Of a DNA stretch of 64,000 bases, positions 22,225 to 34,311 are shown piece after piece. The stretch's first letter is position 1, and each line of letters starts with the position of its first letter. This stretch comes from Acanthornis magna (Eukaryota; Chordata; Aves; Passeriformes; Acanthizidae): NCBI GenBank assembly GCA_036785705.1, contig JAWUZG010000970.1:2576501-2640500 (forward strand). The letters run 5' to 3'. A program made the position numbers and the translations under genes. The notes beneath the pieces were generated by a model. It saw only the letters and a list, made by a program, of their open reading frames with translations, had not been told where the DNA came from and searched no databases.

Positions 22225-25200
22225 ATAACCCCTATAAGCTGTACTGGTTTGTTTTCATATCCTTTCACTTGGGTTGAAGGCACCAACTTATTTTTTCATT
22301 ACCCTCATGTTGGAATGATTCAATTTCAAAAGAGTTTCTCTGTGTTTTTCCAAAGACTCTTTTTCATTTTCTAGATGCTAGCAGAAATTGCTCTTTGTAA
22401 AAAGAGTAAAATAATGTACTGAGGATTTTGGATTAATTTTAACTGTTATTTTCTGTATTAAAATGCTTTGGACCACCAAAACTAGTGGTCAATTAAAATA
22501 CCCAACCCATTCATTTTATCTAAAATATTGTTTGGTTAAGCATTTTGTGTGGCCAAAACCAAATAATCTTATATTCTGCATGGAGTTTCATTTTAACCTT
22601 CATTTTACTTAAGCTTTAACAAGCTTCAAAGCCAGTTTCAAAACTTTGGTTTGGAAACCACATAGCAGAAATTTTGACTTTTAAAAAAGCACATTCGTTT
22701 CAACCTAATTGCTGTGTTTGGGACAAATTCTTGACCATTTCTGACTCATTTGAAATTGTGTTCACCTTATCAACAGGTCACCTGAGAGATAACAGTCAGC
22801 TTAATTCATAAGCTTAATTTATAAAACAGTTTGCCCTCGGTACTAAGCGAAGAAGAAAGCTTGATGACTTCATACCAGCAGATGTATATTGTGGTCTTTA
22901 AAACAACGGCATGTTTAAAATCTCTAGTTCAAAAAGTCTTAACAAATGTAAGATCCAAAGAAATAGAAATAGTAGATTTTACTTCATGTGCTGTGGAGTA
23001 GGGGTAGAGGATTCTGCTACTGATCTGTGCTTTGGAGGTGAAAATTTAATCATTGTTGTGTGTCTTACCCAAGTGTGGTCTTCCATTACTTTTTATATAC
23101 CTGAGGAACGGCAGAGATGTTGAAACAGTGCATGGGAAACAACACTGGTTATTTGATGTAGTCTCAGCGGTTTAAATCTGAGAAATACTTACAGTGTTTC
23201 AAGGAAAAAAGCAGTTGCAGTATTCAGTTTTTAACAGTTGTGTACATTATTAGGGACCCAGAATGATAATTGTTGAATCTTTTGACATAGGTTGTACTAT
23301 GTGTTAATGAGAGTTAGTGGTTATTTTCTGCTGCATGGACCTTGCTACTTCTCCCTCAAAGCATGTTTCCATTGGCAAGAAAATCACATCTGATACTAAG
23401 AATATGGTTCATTTATTAATTGCAAATTAATTTGATGTTAAAACAGAGTCTCAGGAAAATCGATATTAAAAAAGAAAGAAAATTACTTTTTCAAAATCCT
23501 TCCTGGAACTGGAACAGTGGTCGATCCCCAGTAACATTGAGGCCAAAAGAGAAGTGACAGCTAGCTGACATTGCTAATTGCTGTGAGCTGTGGGTTTTTT
23601 CTGCATTCAGGAACAACTGGGGAAGATTGTATTTCCATGGGTTAAAAGAGCTTCAGCAAAGAGTTGACAGAAGACAATGACTGGCAGGGCCAAGACAAAG
23701 GCAGAGAAGGCTATCATCTCTTTCAAGAAAGATAGCAGGAGTGGAGGCCAAAGGAGGGAAAAAGCTCCTGCAAGGCAAGGAAAAAGATGGTCAAGAACAC
23801 AAAATAATTTGGGACTTCTTCCAAGCATATGACACGCAGGTCAATATGGAGCCAATGTTCCTCGGTGCATTGGTAAGGAACGGTGATGAAATCCTGCATG
23901 CTCTCTGCCTCTGTCCAAAGTTCACGCAGAGGGAATCAACAGCCATTTTCAATTCTGGCATCCTCACAATCAAATGAATGTACATGGTGTAAATACCCTT
24001 CTACACAGACTGAGCATCCAGATGAATTTACAGGAACACTCAGCAGATGTGCCCCTTTTTTGACTGATGTAGGTGGTGTCTCTTCCTGTCTAAATGTCAT
24101 GCATGGATCCTGGCAGCAGGTGTCTACCTGCTCCAATACATTTTTTGGATCTTTTGGAAACTGAAGCAAAGTAGGAATTTTACAAGGTAGCAAGATGTAA
24201 CACTGCAGTGCTGGACATTATTTTACTTAAGCCTCAATTGTCGAAGGCATGAGGGTATTTCAGTCCTAGAAGATGAAAGGTCCTGACCTGTATTTGCGAA
24301 GTCTCAGCTCCATGGAAAATAAAAGAAAACACTGTATTTTTTAATCTCATGGGTGTGTTGGAAGGATAAGGACAATTAGTGACTGTCATTGCTTCTGAAG
24401 AGAAGAATGGAGCTTTGTATGTGCTTTGACAGAAATACCTAAGAGCATGCAGTGGTGTCTTAATACTCAGAAGTACTTCAGGACATAGAAAAAGCTCTTG
24501 AATTTAGTTAGTCTGTGTTTCTGCTACTCTAACAGAATTTTGAAATATTAAACTTGAGACCCTCGAATAACTGTGGATTTGATAAGAAAAGCAAATTTTC
24601 TGCATAACAGGAAATCTAAGGAGCATTGAGGCTGCTACCTTGTCGTTGGCTAAACTCTCAGCAGAACATTTTGAAAGGAGACAAACAGTAATGGTCCATA
24701 ATGGGCATAGTCTGTCAGCACCAACTGTGCCGAGACACTCAGGGAGTGGAGGCAGAGCCAGGTGGTCACAGGCAGTATGGAGGTGCTGCTCTGCTTAGAG
24801 CTGGCTGTGAGAGCCAACTCTGTTGGTAGCGTCTGGAGACACATCAGCATGATGGCGTACTCAGCTTTGAGGGATGTGCCTTTTTTGCCTTATGCAGAAA
24901 CCATCCCTAATATGATGGCCTGACTGCTGGAATGGAGACAGCTTGAAATGGGTTTGTAAAAGATGTGCCTTGGTTGAGTTTCCTGGCAATAGTTTCCTTG
25001 TCTGTGTATAGACAGACAAGACTACCAGGCACATTACTGGCTTTTTTTTTGGAACCTTCAGGGCTGGCAGTGGCATAGCTGGAATTACTCCTTAAGACAT
25101 GCAATTCAGATAGAACTGATTTCTGTCTAAATCCTTCAGGGTGGGATATATTTTTTCTTTATAAGTTTTTATATCTAGAGTGTAGATGTCTGCATGAGAG

Positions 25201-25636
25201 TAGGCTCTCTTACCTCATTTTCATCACACTCTAAGAGAGACACTTGGTTTTGGTGAGATTAATGGTCAGAAATGCTCTCTGGGAACCCTCAAATGGATCC
25301 GAGTGACAGTTTCACTGTAGCCTCAGCTACAAAGTTGACATCTAAATTATCGAGGACGTTAATCATACTTCCAGGCACCTGAGACCTCTGTTCTTTAGGG
25401 CCCTGTCTGAGTAGGGAATAATCACAGAAGAATGCTATAAGGATAAGAAAGTGAATGATCACAAGCTACCTAAGTTTAATATTGAGTTGTAAAATGTACT
25501 TACCACAATCTAATGATTCGAAACAACAGCAATTAAAAATCCAGTGGGAAATACATGCAGGGAGAATATTGCAGATGCAGTCCATTTGGCTAATTGTTTT
25601 TCTTAGTTGTTATTTTTTTTTATTTGCAGTTACTCC

Positions 25637-25652
25637 TTTTTTTTTTTTTTTT
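25637..25652 (+). repeat. T16 homopolymer
   Basis: A run of 16 T in intergenic sequence. Confidence 0.9.
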
Positions 25653-25776
25653 AAATTAATGGACTAGAAGAGAGAAATAAGGAACCAGTGCTGTTTAAAT
25701 AGAGCCCTATGTTTTTGAAAACCGTCATTGTATTCCTCATCTATGATTAAGATTAACTTGGGTCTTTTGTCATGTT

Positions 25777-25809
25777 CATTCTCCTGCTCCTCAGAACAGC
25801 AGGAGAATG
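25777..25809. repeat. Perfect 12-bp inverted repeat, 9-nt loop
   Basis: CATTCTCCTGCT (25777-25788) pairs with AGCAGGAGAATG (25798-25809). The stem is half GC, so the hairpin would be stable. No known element is recognised around it. Confidence 0.8.
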
Positions 25810-28800
25810 CAATTTTTGCCTGACAGTTTCAATACCATTAAAGATTCAGAATGACAACAGTGAAAGCTTTTTAGCACATAGCTTCTTAAAAGTGAAATAT
25901 GTTGAGTGACTTGGAAACTAACTGAACTATTCTTGGACAGCACATCAGGAAACTGCATAGGTGTATAGACAATGAGTGGGAACACAGATAATTCCACTGG
26001 CACAAATCACTTTAAATCCTAGGAAATTATGGTACATTTAATTGCTCACCTTGTAAAAACAACCTCAGCTTGTCATTCAAAAATAACTGGAGAAAACTTA
26101 ATTGTATATGTAAATATGTACCTTATTTCTCCCTACTCTTCAACAGGACTGTGACAACAGCAAGGGGATGTGCTGCTATTTTCCAGCTAATAGTTTTTGT
26201 ATACCTAATGGAGACTCCATGACTGTGTGTGAGTGGTATATCTGCCCAACATTTGATGCATAAACACATTCAGTATAAAATAGAAAATGTTATGTGGGTG
26301 CCTGTCACTGCAAAGAGGAAATCCCACTGGTTTATGTGTGTGAGAAGCCACTGGAGGCCCATATGCCATTTCAGCATGTTTCAGCCTTTAATAAGAGCAC
26401 AGAGCCAAGCTTTATTAGAACCAAAACACTCAGGGAGACCTGATACAGCCCTGGAGCATGCCTATGTCTGATCAGACTCCTGCAGCACCAAAACAGATTT
26501 CTACAGATAGAATTGAAGAGGACTGTTAGGATTTTTATACTTGGTCAATCGTAAAAACAAAGGTTTGCTTTGTTGAGAATTTAAAAAAACAGGTTGTTTT
26601 GTTAGGAGCTTGGATAGGAACTAAATTTGAAAGCAATAGCGCATTCAGTCATTCTTATTTCAAATGGCTGTAATGAGGCTTGGATTTGAGTGAGCTGTAG
26701 AAATCTAATTAAACTAAATATTCACTTCTAGAAAAAATAATGCATGCAAAGTTACACATTGATTTTTTTCTCTGCCCTTTGCATGAATTTTAACCTGAAT
26801 GAAAAGAGAAGGGTAAGGAAGAAAAATAAAAAAGACAAATTATTTTATGAAGTATCAAGAATTTTGTTAATTTACTAAAAAAAAAATTTATTTTTATTGC
26901 TTGGGTTTATTTGGCAATTTTGAATGTATATAAAAATACATTACTTTCTTTAAGGTCAGCATGGATACTTTTTCAAAGGCACGAAGGTATTAACAGATCC
27001 CTTTGGAAGTGTAGGTGCCTTGCTTTCTGTTTTATTTTTGATGAAAATACTGGACACATTGTGTCAGGGTCATGGTCTGAGCCTGCAGAACTGAAGGAAT
27101 AGCCAAGTCAGATTATAAAGGAAATCTTAGTCCTAGTGGAGCACTCTAGTAGGAGTGCTGCTTGGGGCTATCTAGAGTCACTCTGCAGACTGAAAAGCCC
27201 CACCTGGGAAGACTCAAGTTCACTGTGTTTTGACAAAGGGAATGATTTTTAAGGATAACTATTAGTAATTGAGGCCAGAGTTTATAGAAACTTTATAGGA
27301 TCAGCATCTTAGAGACCTGTGCACTGGGGTCCCCTTGCTGGGATTTTGAATCAGTGCATTCCCACGAGATTGAATCCCTAAGGAGGGATATTTGCTTAGA
27401 GTATAACATTTATTAGGTGGCTGCAATGAATTTTCCTGTCAGCAGAGAGTGAATCCCAGTTCTTTTGGACTGCCTAATTTGTCCCAGTTTATTAAAGTGA
27501 AGAGCTCTGGCAGTAAATTTTGCCCTTTTTAAGAATTAATCTGGGTATTAAAACTAGTTTTTAAAACATTTGGAGAAACACTGCTATTTGACAGTCACAT
27601 TGTCAAATATCTGAAGACTATCCATTTTTTTCTGTCTTTCAACAATTTGATGTTGCTAGCAAAAATAACGTGTTTTAGGAGTACTTTCTTGAGCATAGTA
27701 GCAGAACTGGCAGTCCTTTCTTGTAACTAAAGTTCTAATGCTTAACACAAAATACTCTGATAAATCTACCATATTCACTTACTTTTCCTGAAAAGAGCAA
27801 GAGAAAATCAAACCAATAAGCATAATTTCAGTACTTCAGATGTGGTGATTGACTACTGGATCCTCTCTATCTGCATGCTTTATATAATCTGAAATAATAA
27901 TGAAATCATTTTTATTTAGCTCAAAAAGTGAAGGAAAATGCTTCTGACTCTCGCTATATCCTTTGGTATATCATAAAACTGAATGATATGGTGTTTTGTG
28001 TAATATGCAGTCCTGTCAATGTATCCCCTAGGGTAAAAGTTTAGAAATAGAAATCAAGGACAGTGATAGTTCACAAATATTTCTAATACTGCAGAAGAGT
28101 CCTAATGAAACAGGAGGGTTTTGCTGAGGAAAAATCAGCATTATAGTATTTGCTTAGATACATAAAGGATCCAATACAATAGTTTATGATGCCAATTGAG
28201 GCTTTCATTTAAAAATAAACAAACCCCAAACCCTGATATAGAGTTAGATGAATGCTTGGAAAAGACCTAGATCTGCATCAGGTGCTGAAGTTTCCTAAAT
28301 GTAAACAGTGTTTGATTTGAGTCTGTCAAATGCTTTTGCCCTGCTGTGGATTGCTATGATTAATTTGTCTTGGGTTCCAGAAGTTTTGATAACATTTAAT
28401 TCAAGAGACCAAACACAGCTAATCAAGTAAAATTTATAAAACATAGTGGAACTCAAGTAATGTGTATTGCAGAGAGAATAATGGAGCAAAAATTCTGTGT
28501 TGAAAAACCAACATTGCTCATTGTGTAGGGTTTTTTCCTTTTTTTTCACAAATATCACTGGTCACATTCTAGTGTTATCTATTGTATTACGGTTTTAACC
28601 ACGGAATGTCTGTTGACTCGAAGTGAAATTTGAAGTTTAGAGTAGCACAACTGAAAGATGATGCATTTTTGTGTCTGGGGTACAACATTATCAGCAGCTG
28701 AAACAGAGGTTGGTTAAGAATTGCAGTTTCTCTGTACTTAAAAATCAAGTTACCTTTAACTTGGGTCTCTCACTTTAAGGTCTCAGATGTGAAAGTTTTG

Positions 28801-31800
28801 ATTTCACTTGGTTAGAGGTGGGTTAATTGTACAGGTCCAAACTGTGTTTTGCATTCTCTAATTGTATGGTATTTATAGAGCGTTATGAAAATGCTAATTT
28901 TCTGCCAATGTGCTTTATGGTAAGAGATGACAGTTGAACTCCTTTGCTCTCAGAGGAGTAACAAAAAGGGCCATCTCTCTGTCTGGAGACACAATGTGTC
29001 CTTTTTTGTGCAATTAATATGACTCCAATTGCCACAATGAGAAGTTTCAGGGAGAAGGAGTTGTAAGAAGTAGAGCAGTGCATCGTTTCTGTTTGACTCA
29101 AATGCCTTTGAGTCCAATGATGAGGATGTGCTGCAGTCTGGAGAATTCAAAGAACAAGAACGTTCCTTTTGGACCACAGCATGTGCCTGACCTAACAATC
29201 TCCTTTAATGAGGTTTACCTTTATTTTACCTCAGTGGCTTTAAACAAATGTCAGTCAAACATTAACTCCATCACTGCATTTTTTAATTCTCTTTCATTCT
29301 CAGTGCAGTCTACAGGGTCTTAAAAACTTTTGCCCTTCAGAAATACACCAAGCAGCATTTAAGGTTCCTTTAAAATGTTGCTGGTATTTATAAATGTAAG
29401 CAGATGGAAATTATTGCCTATTCCCCTTCATCTTGACTTCTAGATAGGTTAGAAAGATGCATATAAGAAGTAAAAAGTAACAGACATACTTTGTTGAGGA
29501 AAAAATGACAAAGTTTCCAGCTGATGTAAAACTTGACAGACATTTTACAGCACTTGTAACAACTGTGGTGTTAAAAATCATATAATCAATGTAAGTATTA
29601 ATTTAAACTTTCATTATATTTGTCAAATTCATTTATGCAAGATGTTGGCATATGCAAAAAGACTGATGTTTTTCCTTGGTTTCCAAATTTCCCTAGTATA
29701 TTAAAGTACACTGTCTATGGTACAGAGGTTTTGTAACACAAGTCAGGGCATGTAGGATGAATTTGTTATATTCTGTTGTGCCTGAAGCTATTATTAAAAT
29801 CAAAATGTTTAGAGAAGAAAGGCCAATGCAGCAACCAATTGGACCACCCAGCTCACAGACAAAAATAGAGCATCATTCTCTTTGTTGAATATATGCTATT
29901 CTTGCTCATGGGGATACGTAGTTGGAGGGAAAAATGTAGAATAAAAAAACCCAAAACAATTCATGATGTCTCTAATGAAGCATTATTTCAGTGTTCAGGG
30001 ATACAGCCAAGGGAATTGATGCCTAACTGTCTGGTGGAATTTGAAAATGGCCAGACATACAGTGTGGTGAGCAACCAATAGAAGTTGGCTCTGTTTTGCA
30101 CTTGTGCAATGCGCTTTATTTATGGAGCATGAATGTGCTCCTTTGGGTAGATGGTTATAATTTGTAATTCATGCACTAGAGTTTCCAAGTCATCTTTCAA
30201 AGTATGACTTCTGGGAAGTGTCAGCTTTCACTGATAGCCAGCCCAGAGAATATGCATTCTTGATGAAAACTGGGTATGACATTAAGAGTAAAGTTTTCTC
30301 TAGAAGATCTTTCCTGCCACCATAAACTTGCCAGCCAGGTCACATCCCAGGCTTGTCCCTACAGCCTGGTGGGTCCATGCCACCACAGCTGGCTATGTGC
30401 CACAAGGATGAGGGCCCACTGCCTTGCCCTTGCTCCCTGACACCTGGACACCAGGGAAGCACTGATTAACTTACTATACACACTTTTGTGCCTTAAAAGG
30501 ACATGGCATTGTTCTCACAAGCCTGTGACCACCAACAACTGTGAGAGACTTCTGTCCTATTCCATTCCATTAAATAAACTCCTACAAATCTGAGTGAAAG
30601 AATGCATTACTGGTATGTAACATGAGAGCAGTCTCCAGGGCAAACATCACTTAATGTTTATAAGTTAATGGTAATAAGAGCAGTAGAGCTAAATTGCATG
30701 GTTAACATGGGAGTGTTTTAATTGAATAGAAGCCAGAAAGCAAACTTGCATTAAAGTGCAATCTATTAAAATGCAATCTACCAGTCAGTACTTTTACAGT
30801 GGCATTTAATCCCTGATCTGGGAAGTTGTTTATTTATTTTTGCTTAAACTTTTAGCATCTTTGGTGGATGCTTGTAAGCTTGTAAATTTCCATGCTTCTT
30901 TCCTGACTTGTTCTTAAATTACTTCAGAATCTACTTATGCACCAGTGATGTCAGTTGAGTTGATTTGCTGACCTGCCTTTGGCTGGATCATGCCAGAACT
31001 ATGACACGTATAGAGCAAAATTTGGATCCAGCTCTGAAGCTGATGGAAGAGAAAGAGCAATACCAAAATAAAGTTTGACTTTGACTGATGCTGAAGCCCC
31101 AAATATTGTGAGGAAATTTTTCCCTTTTTGGTGATTGAAGGGAAGTAAAAGGCAAGCGACTATTTCCACCTGCAGAAGAGCTTCCAAACCAGATATCTTC
31201 TTTTTGCATCAGTCATCAGTCATTGCAGAAATTATTAATGTGTGTGCTAGTAATCATTATGTAGGCACTGGCCTGTTAAAAAGTTTTGTTTTTGAAGGAA
31301 GAAATACATGAGATTTAAAAGTCATGTAAAAAGAAGGGCTGAAAAAATTATCTGAATCCATATCTCAGTTTATTGTCCTTTACAGTATCTTTTCTTATGG
31401 CTTTACACATAGTAACAGGAAATACACCTGAAATCACAGAAGTCTGTGCCAAACATTTCTCCTTTTTTTGAAGACTGACCACAAGTTCCTGTTAAATTCT
31501 CCCCACTAAACATGATGTAGCTGAGACAGCCACAAACCTTCCAAAATGAAAGATTGCTTGTAATGGTAAACCATATATTAGACCAGCAGCGGTAACTTTG
31601 AGGTGTCCTGCAAGCCACACATTTCCAGGGACCGATGATCAGCACCAGAAGTTAATGACTGCTGCTAATGTCACCAATGCATACTGTTCCTTAGGATCCT
31701 TCCAAAGACTGTTCATACCAGAGCAATAATTTCAGTTCTCCCAGGGTCATATGATCAGCTTCCTCAGTTTTATTTCCACTCTCTGGGTGAAAAAAGTGCC

Positions 31801-32310
31801 TGAGAAAAAAATAAAAGAGAAATATTTATAGCTTTTGGTTATATTTTTCTCTCTCAAGAAACTGCAGGGTTCCTGGCTGCTGCAGTGGATCAGAAGTGGG
31901 CAGTAACTGCTCTCTATTTATAGTTCTCCTTTGGGACTGGGATTAGATTGACAAGGAGTCACTTGATCATTTGACAAGCACAATGCAGTTCATAAGGAAC
32001 CTACAGGATGGCATAGGGTCACTTTTACTGCAGCTGGCTTATAATGTAATTCAGAAGAAATTCTCTTAGATGCTCTCTGAAGATAACTGGTTAAGTCTTC
32101 CAAAATTATTTCTTACATAAAGGGAAAAAAAAAAAAGTGGCCACAGAACATTGATCATGCTCGCCTGCTTTCACATCATGCATGTAAATTGGTATGGCTA
32201 CTGCAAAGCATGGACTACTATTATTTAGGTAACCACAGGAATTTTAGGAATTTTGGGAAACCACAGTCAGGAAGCGGAGTAGTACAGTCTTGGTGTGCTG
32301 TATATCTGCG

Positions 32311-32313
<3 letters not shown>

Positions 32314-32360
<47 letters not shown>
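32314..32360 (+). repeat. (GT)n microsatellite with GC-rich end
   Basis: An alternating GT run of about 19 units passes into GCGCGC and then GTGTATG. It is a likely length polymorphism and has Z-DNA-type alternating purine-pyrimidine sequence. Open frames made of CVCVCV or HTHTHT across it are artefacts. Confidence 0.97.
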
Positions 32361-33750
32361 ATGCAACAAACTCACAGTTATGAATACTGGAGAATTTTGA
32401 GGTGTTTGTGAACCAAGATGATCCATTAGCGAAACACAGCTCTAAGGGGATGGGAATTTGCACCAAAATCCCTAAAATAATAAATTAATTATTTGTGTGC
32501 CTATGATAATTATTTTAAAATAAAAGTCTGCAGAAGTAAGAAATCTGTCACGTACCAAATGCATAAGCAATAGTAGTAGAGTTGCACAGTACAATAACAC
32601 TGAAAAGATTTTCATTTTTCTGGAGAATGTTTATTGGTGATCAAAAGATGGGAATTATGCAGTGATAGTCTTTATGAGTTACAAGGGTGTCATAGGTCAG
32701 TTAGCTAAATGGAAACAAAAGCACACAGTAGATTTGGCAGTAATTAGTCATAATTTGCTTTATTTTGTTCAAAACAAAGTTATTTTCAGTTAGAAGGAAG
32801 TATATTCATGTTGTTGGTAGGAAAATTTCCATTCATATTTCTGCTCAAGTTTTTTTGAGCACTGATGACAGACTGATGCCCAAGAATACATCATAGATTT
32901 TCTATGAAATGCAAATGATGCGGTGAAAAGTCTTGGGTTTTCCAATTAGTTTTTTTATTAATCACATTTTCCCTGGTGTGTAACACAGGATCTGAAATTA
33001 TTAGGCAGATTTAATAGGTACAAAATTCTAATCTAGTGAACTTCTTCACATGAAATGTGGTTAAATTGTAGAACATATTGCCCCAAGAATTTGTTGAGAT
33101 CATAGATAGCAGCAGTAAACCCCAAATTAGTGTATGGAAACTAAGAATATTAATGTTACCAAAACATACAGAAGTCATTGGTAATTTTGGAGACCATATA
33201 GGTTTCTGCCTTGAAATCTAAATTAAAAAATATATATAATGCAGAGAGTGTCTTTGAAGTAGAAGCAAATAATTGTGTAATTACTTCTTGTAATTCATGT
33301 ATAACTTTCAACTTTTATTTGGTTTCTTTGGTCCACAATATATTTGGGTTCTTTTACCTAGTCAAAAAAAATGTATTGACTACTGGAGATTGAGAAGGCA
33401 TTTCAAAAAAAGTACTATCTTTCCTGAGTATGACCTCAGAGAAGAAAATAATAAGCTGTCATTTAGTCTAGAGACAATTGTACCTGAAACCGAAGGGAAA
33501 TTTTTCCTAAAGGAGCTGCTTTGGCTCATTGGCCACAGCAGATTTCTGTGAGGGTGAAAGGAAGGATTAGAGAAGGGGAAAAGAGTACTTAGCAAATAAA
33601 GCCTCAAACATTCCCCTGCTTTTCCAAAAGAAAAGCTACTGAGAGAAAAAAAAATAAAAATCTGGACACATCAAAGCCTGGTCTGGCTGTGAAGTAGCTG
33701 AGTAGCTGGCTCAGGTATTTTAGTCTAAGTCTGCTTTGCCAGACATTTAA

Positions 33751-33773
33751 TGCTTGTTCTTACAGAACAAGCA
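33751..33773. repeat. Perfect 10-bp inverted repeat, 3-nt loop
   Basis: TGCTTGTTCT (33751-33760) pairs with AGAACAAGCA (33764-33773) around TAC. This is a tight hairpin in intergenic DNA. The half-sites AGAACA also resemble a steroid-receptor response element (AGAACAnnnTGTTCT family) but here the order is inverted. Confidence 0.75.
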
Positions 33774-34004
33774 GGTTACAAGTCAGCTATTTAAAGAAAA
33801 AAACCAAACATTTTATATGTTTGCAGTGTATGTGTGGTGCCAGCAATCCTAGAATGGAGGTGGGATGGCCCTGGTGACCAGTAGCTACTGCTCACTGAGA
33901 TCTGTAAATCTGAAGTACTTTCTGCATTAAGCAATATGCTTTGTTCTCTGCAAACAAAATGTGTTTTGTTCTCTGAGAGGACTAGAAATGATATGTAAGG
34001 CAAG

Positions 34005-34252
34005 TGGGCTTAGATTGAATGTAAGGAAGAGTTTTTTTTGTGATGAGGACAGTGAGACCCTGGAAGAGGTTGCCTAGAGAAGTTGTGCATGCCCCATCAC
34101 TGGAAGTTTTCAATGTCTAGTTGGTTGGGGCTTTGAGCAACTGGATCTAGTGTGAGATACCCCTTCACCTGGCAGGGGAATGGGACTAGATGGTCTTTGA
34201 TGGTCCCTTCCAACCCAAACCATTCTGTGGTTCTATGTTCTATGTTTCTATG
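34005..34252 (+). mobile_element. CR1 LINE 3' end
   Basis: It runs from a 'gcttagattgaatgtaagg'-type stretch through 'ggttgcctagagaagttgtg' and 'cttccaacccaaaccattct' to the tail 'tctatgttctatgtttctat'. These are the conserved last parts of avian CR1, in + orientation. It covers only the end of the element, as usual for 5'-truncated LINE copies. Confidence 0.92.
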
Positions 34253-34288
34253 TCTCTTCTGGTTTACTTTTTTTCTTTTTTTTCAATT

Positions 34289-34311
34289 AAAAAAAAAAAA
34301 AATATATATAT
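34289..34311 (+). repeat. A-run followed by (AT)n
   Basis: About 14 A followed by ATATATATATA. It lies 37 bp downstream of the CR1 tail and is separate from it. Confidence 0.9.

Larger units (their letters stand above)
22061..34004. other. Intergenic, no gene seen
   Basis: This is AT-rich unique sequence downstream of RAMP3. It holds short hairpins (22190-22224, 25777-25809, 33751-33773), a T16 run at 25637, a (GT)n microsatellite at 32314 and a possible but unproven LTR-like patch at about 30300-30590. The open frames are short, lack domains and overlap on both strands. No exon with a family I recognise is present. Confidence 0.75.

Noticed and set aside
32189..32466. Open frames with CVCVCV or HTHTHT runs
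   Set aside because: They are translations of the (GT)n microsatellite.
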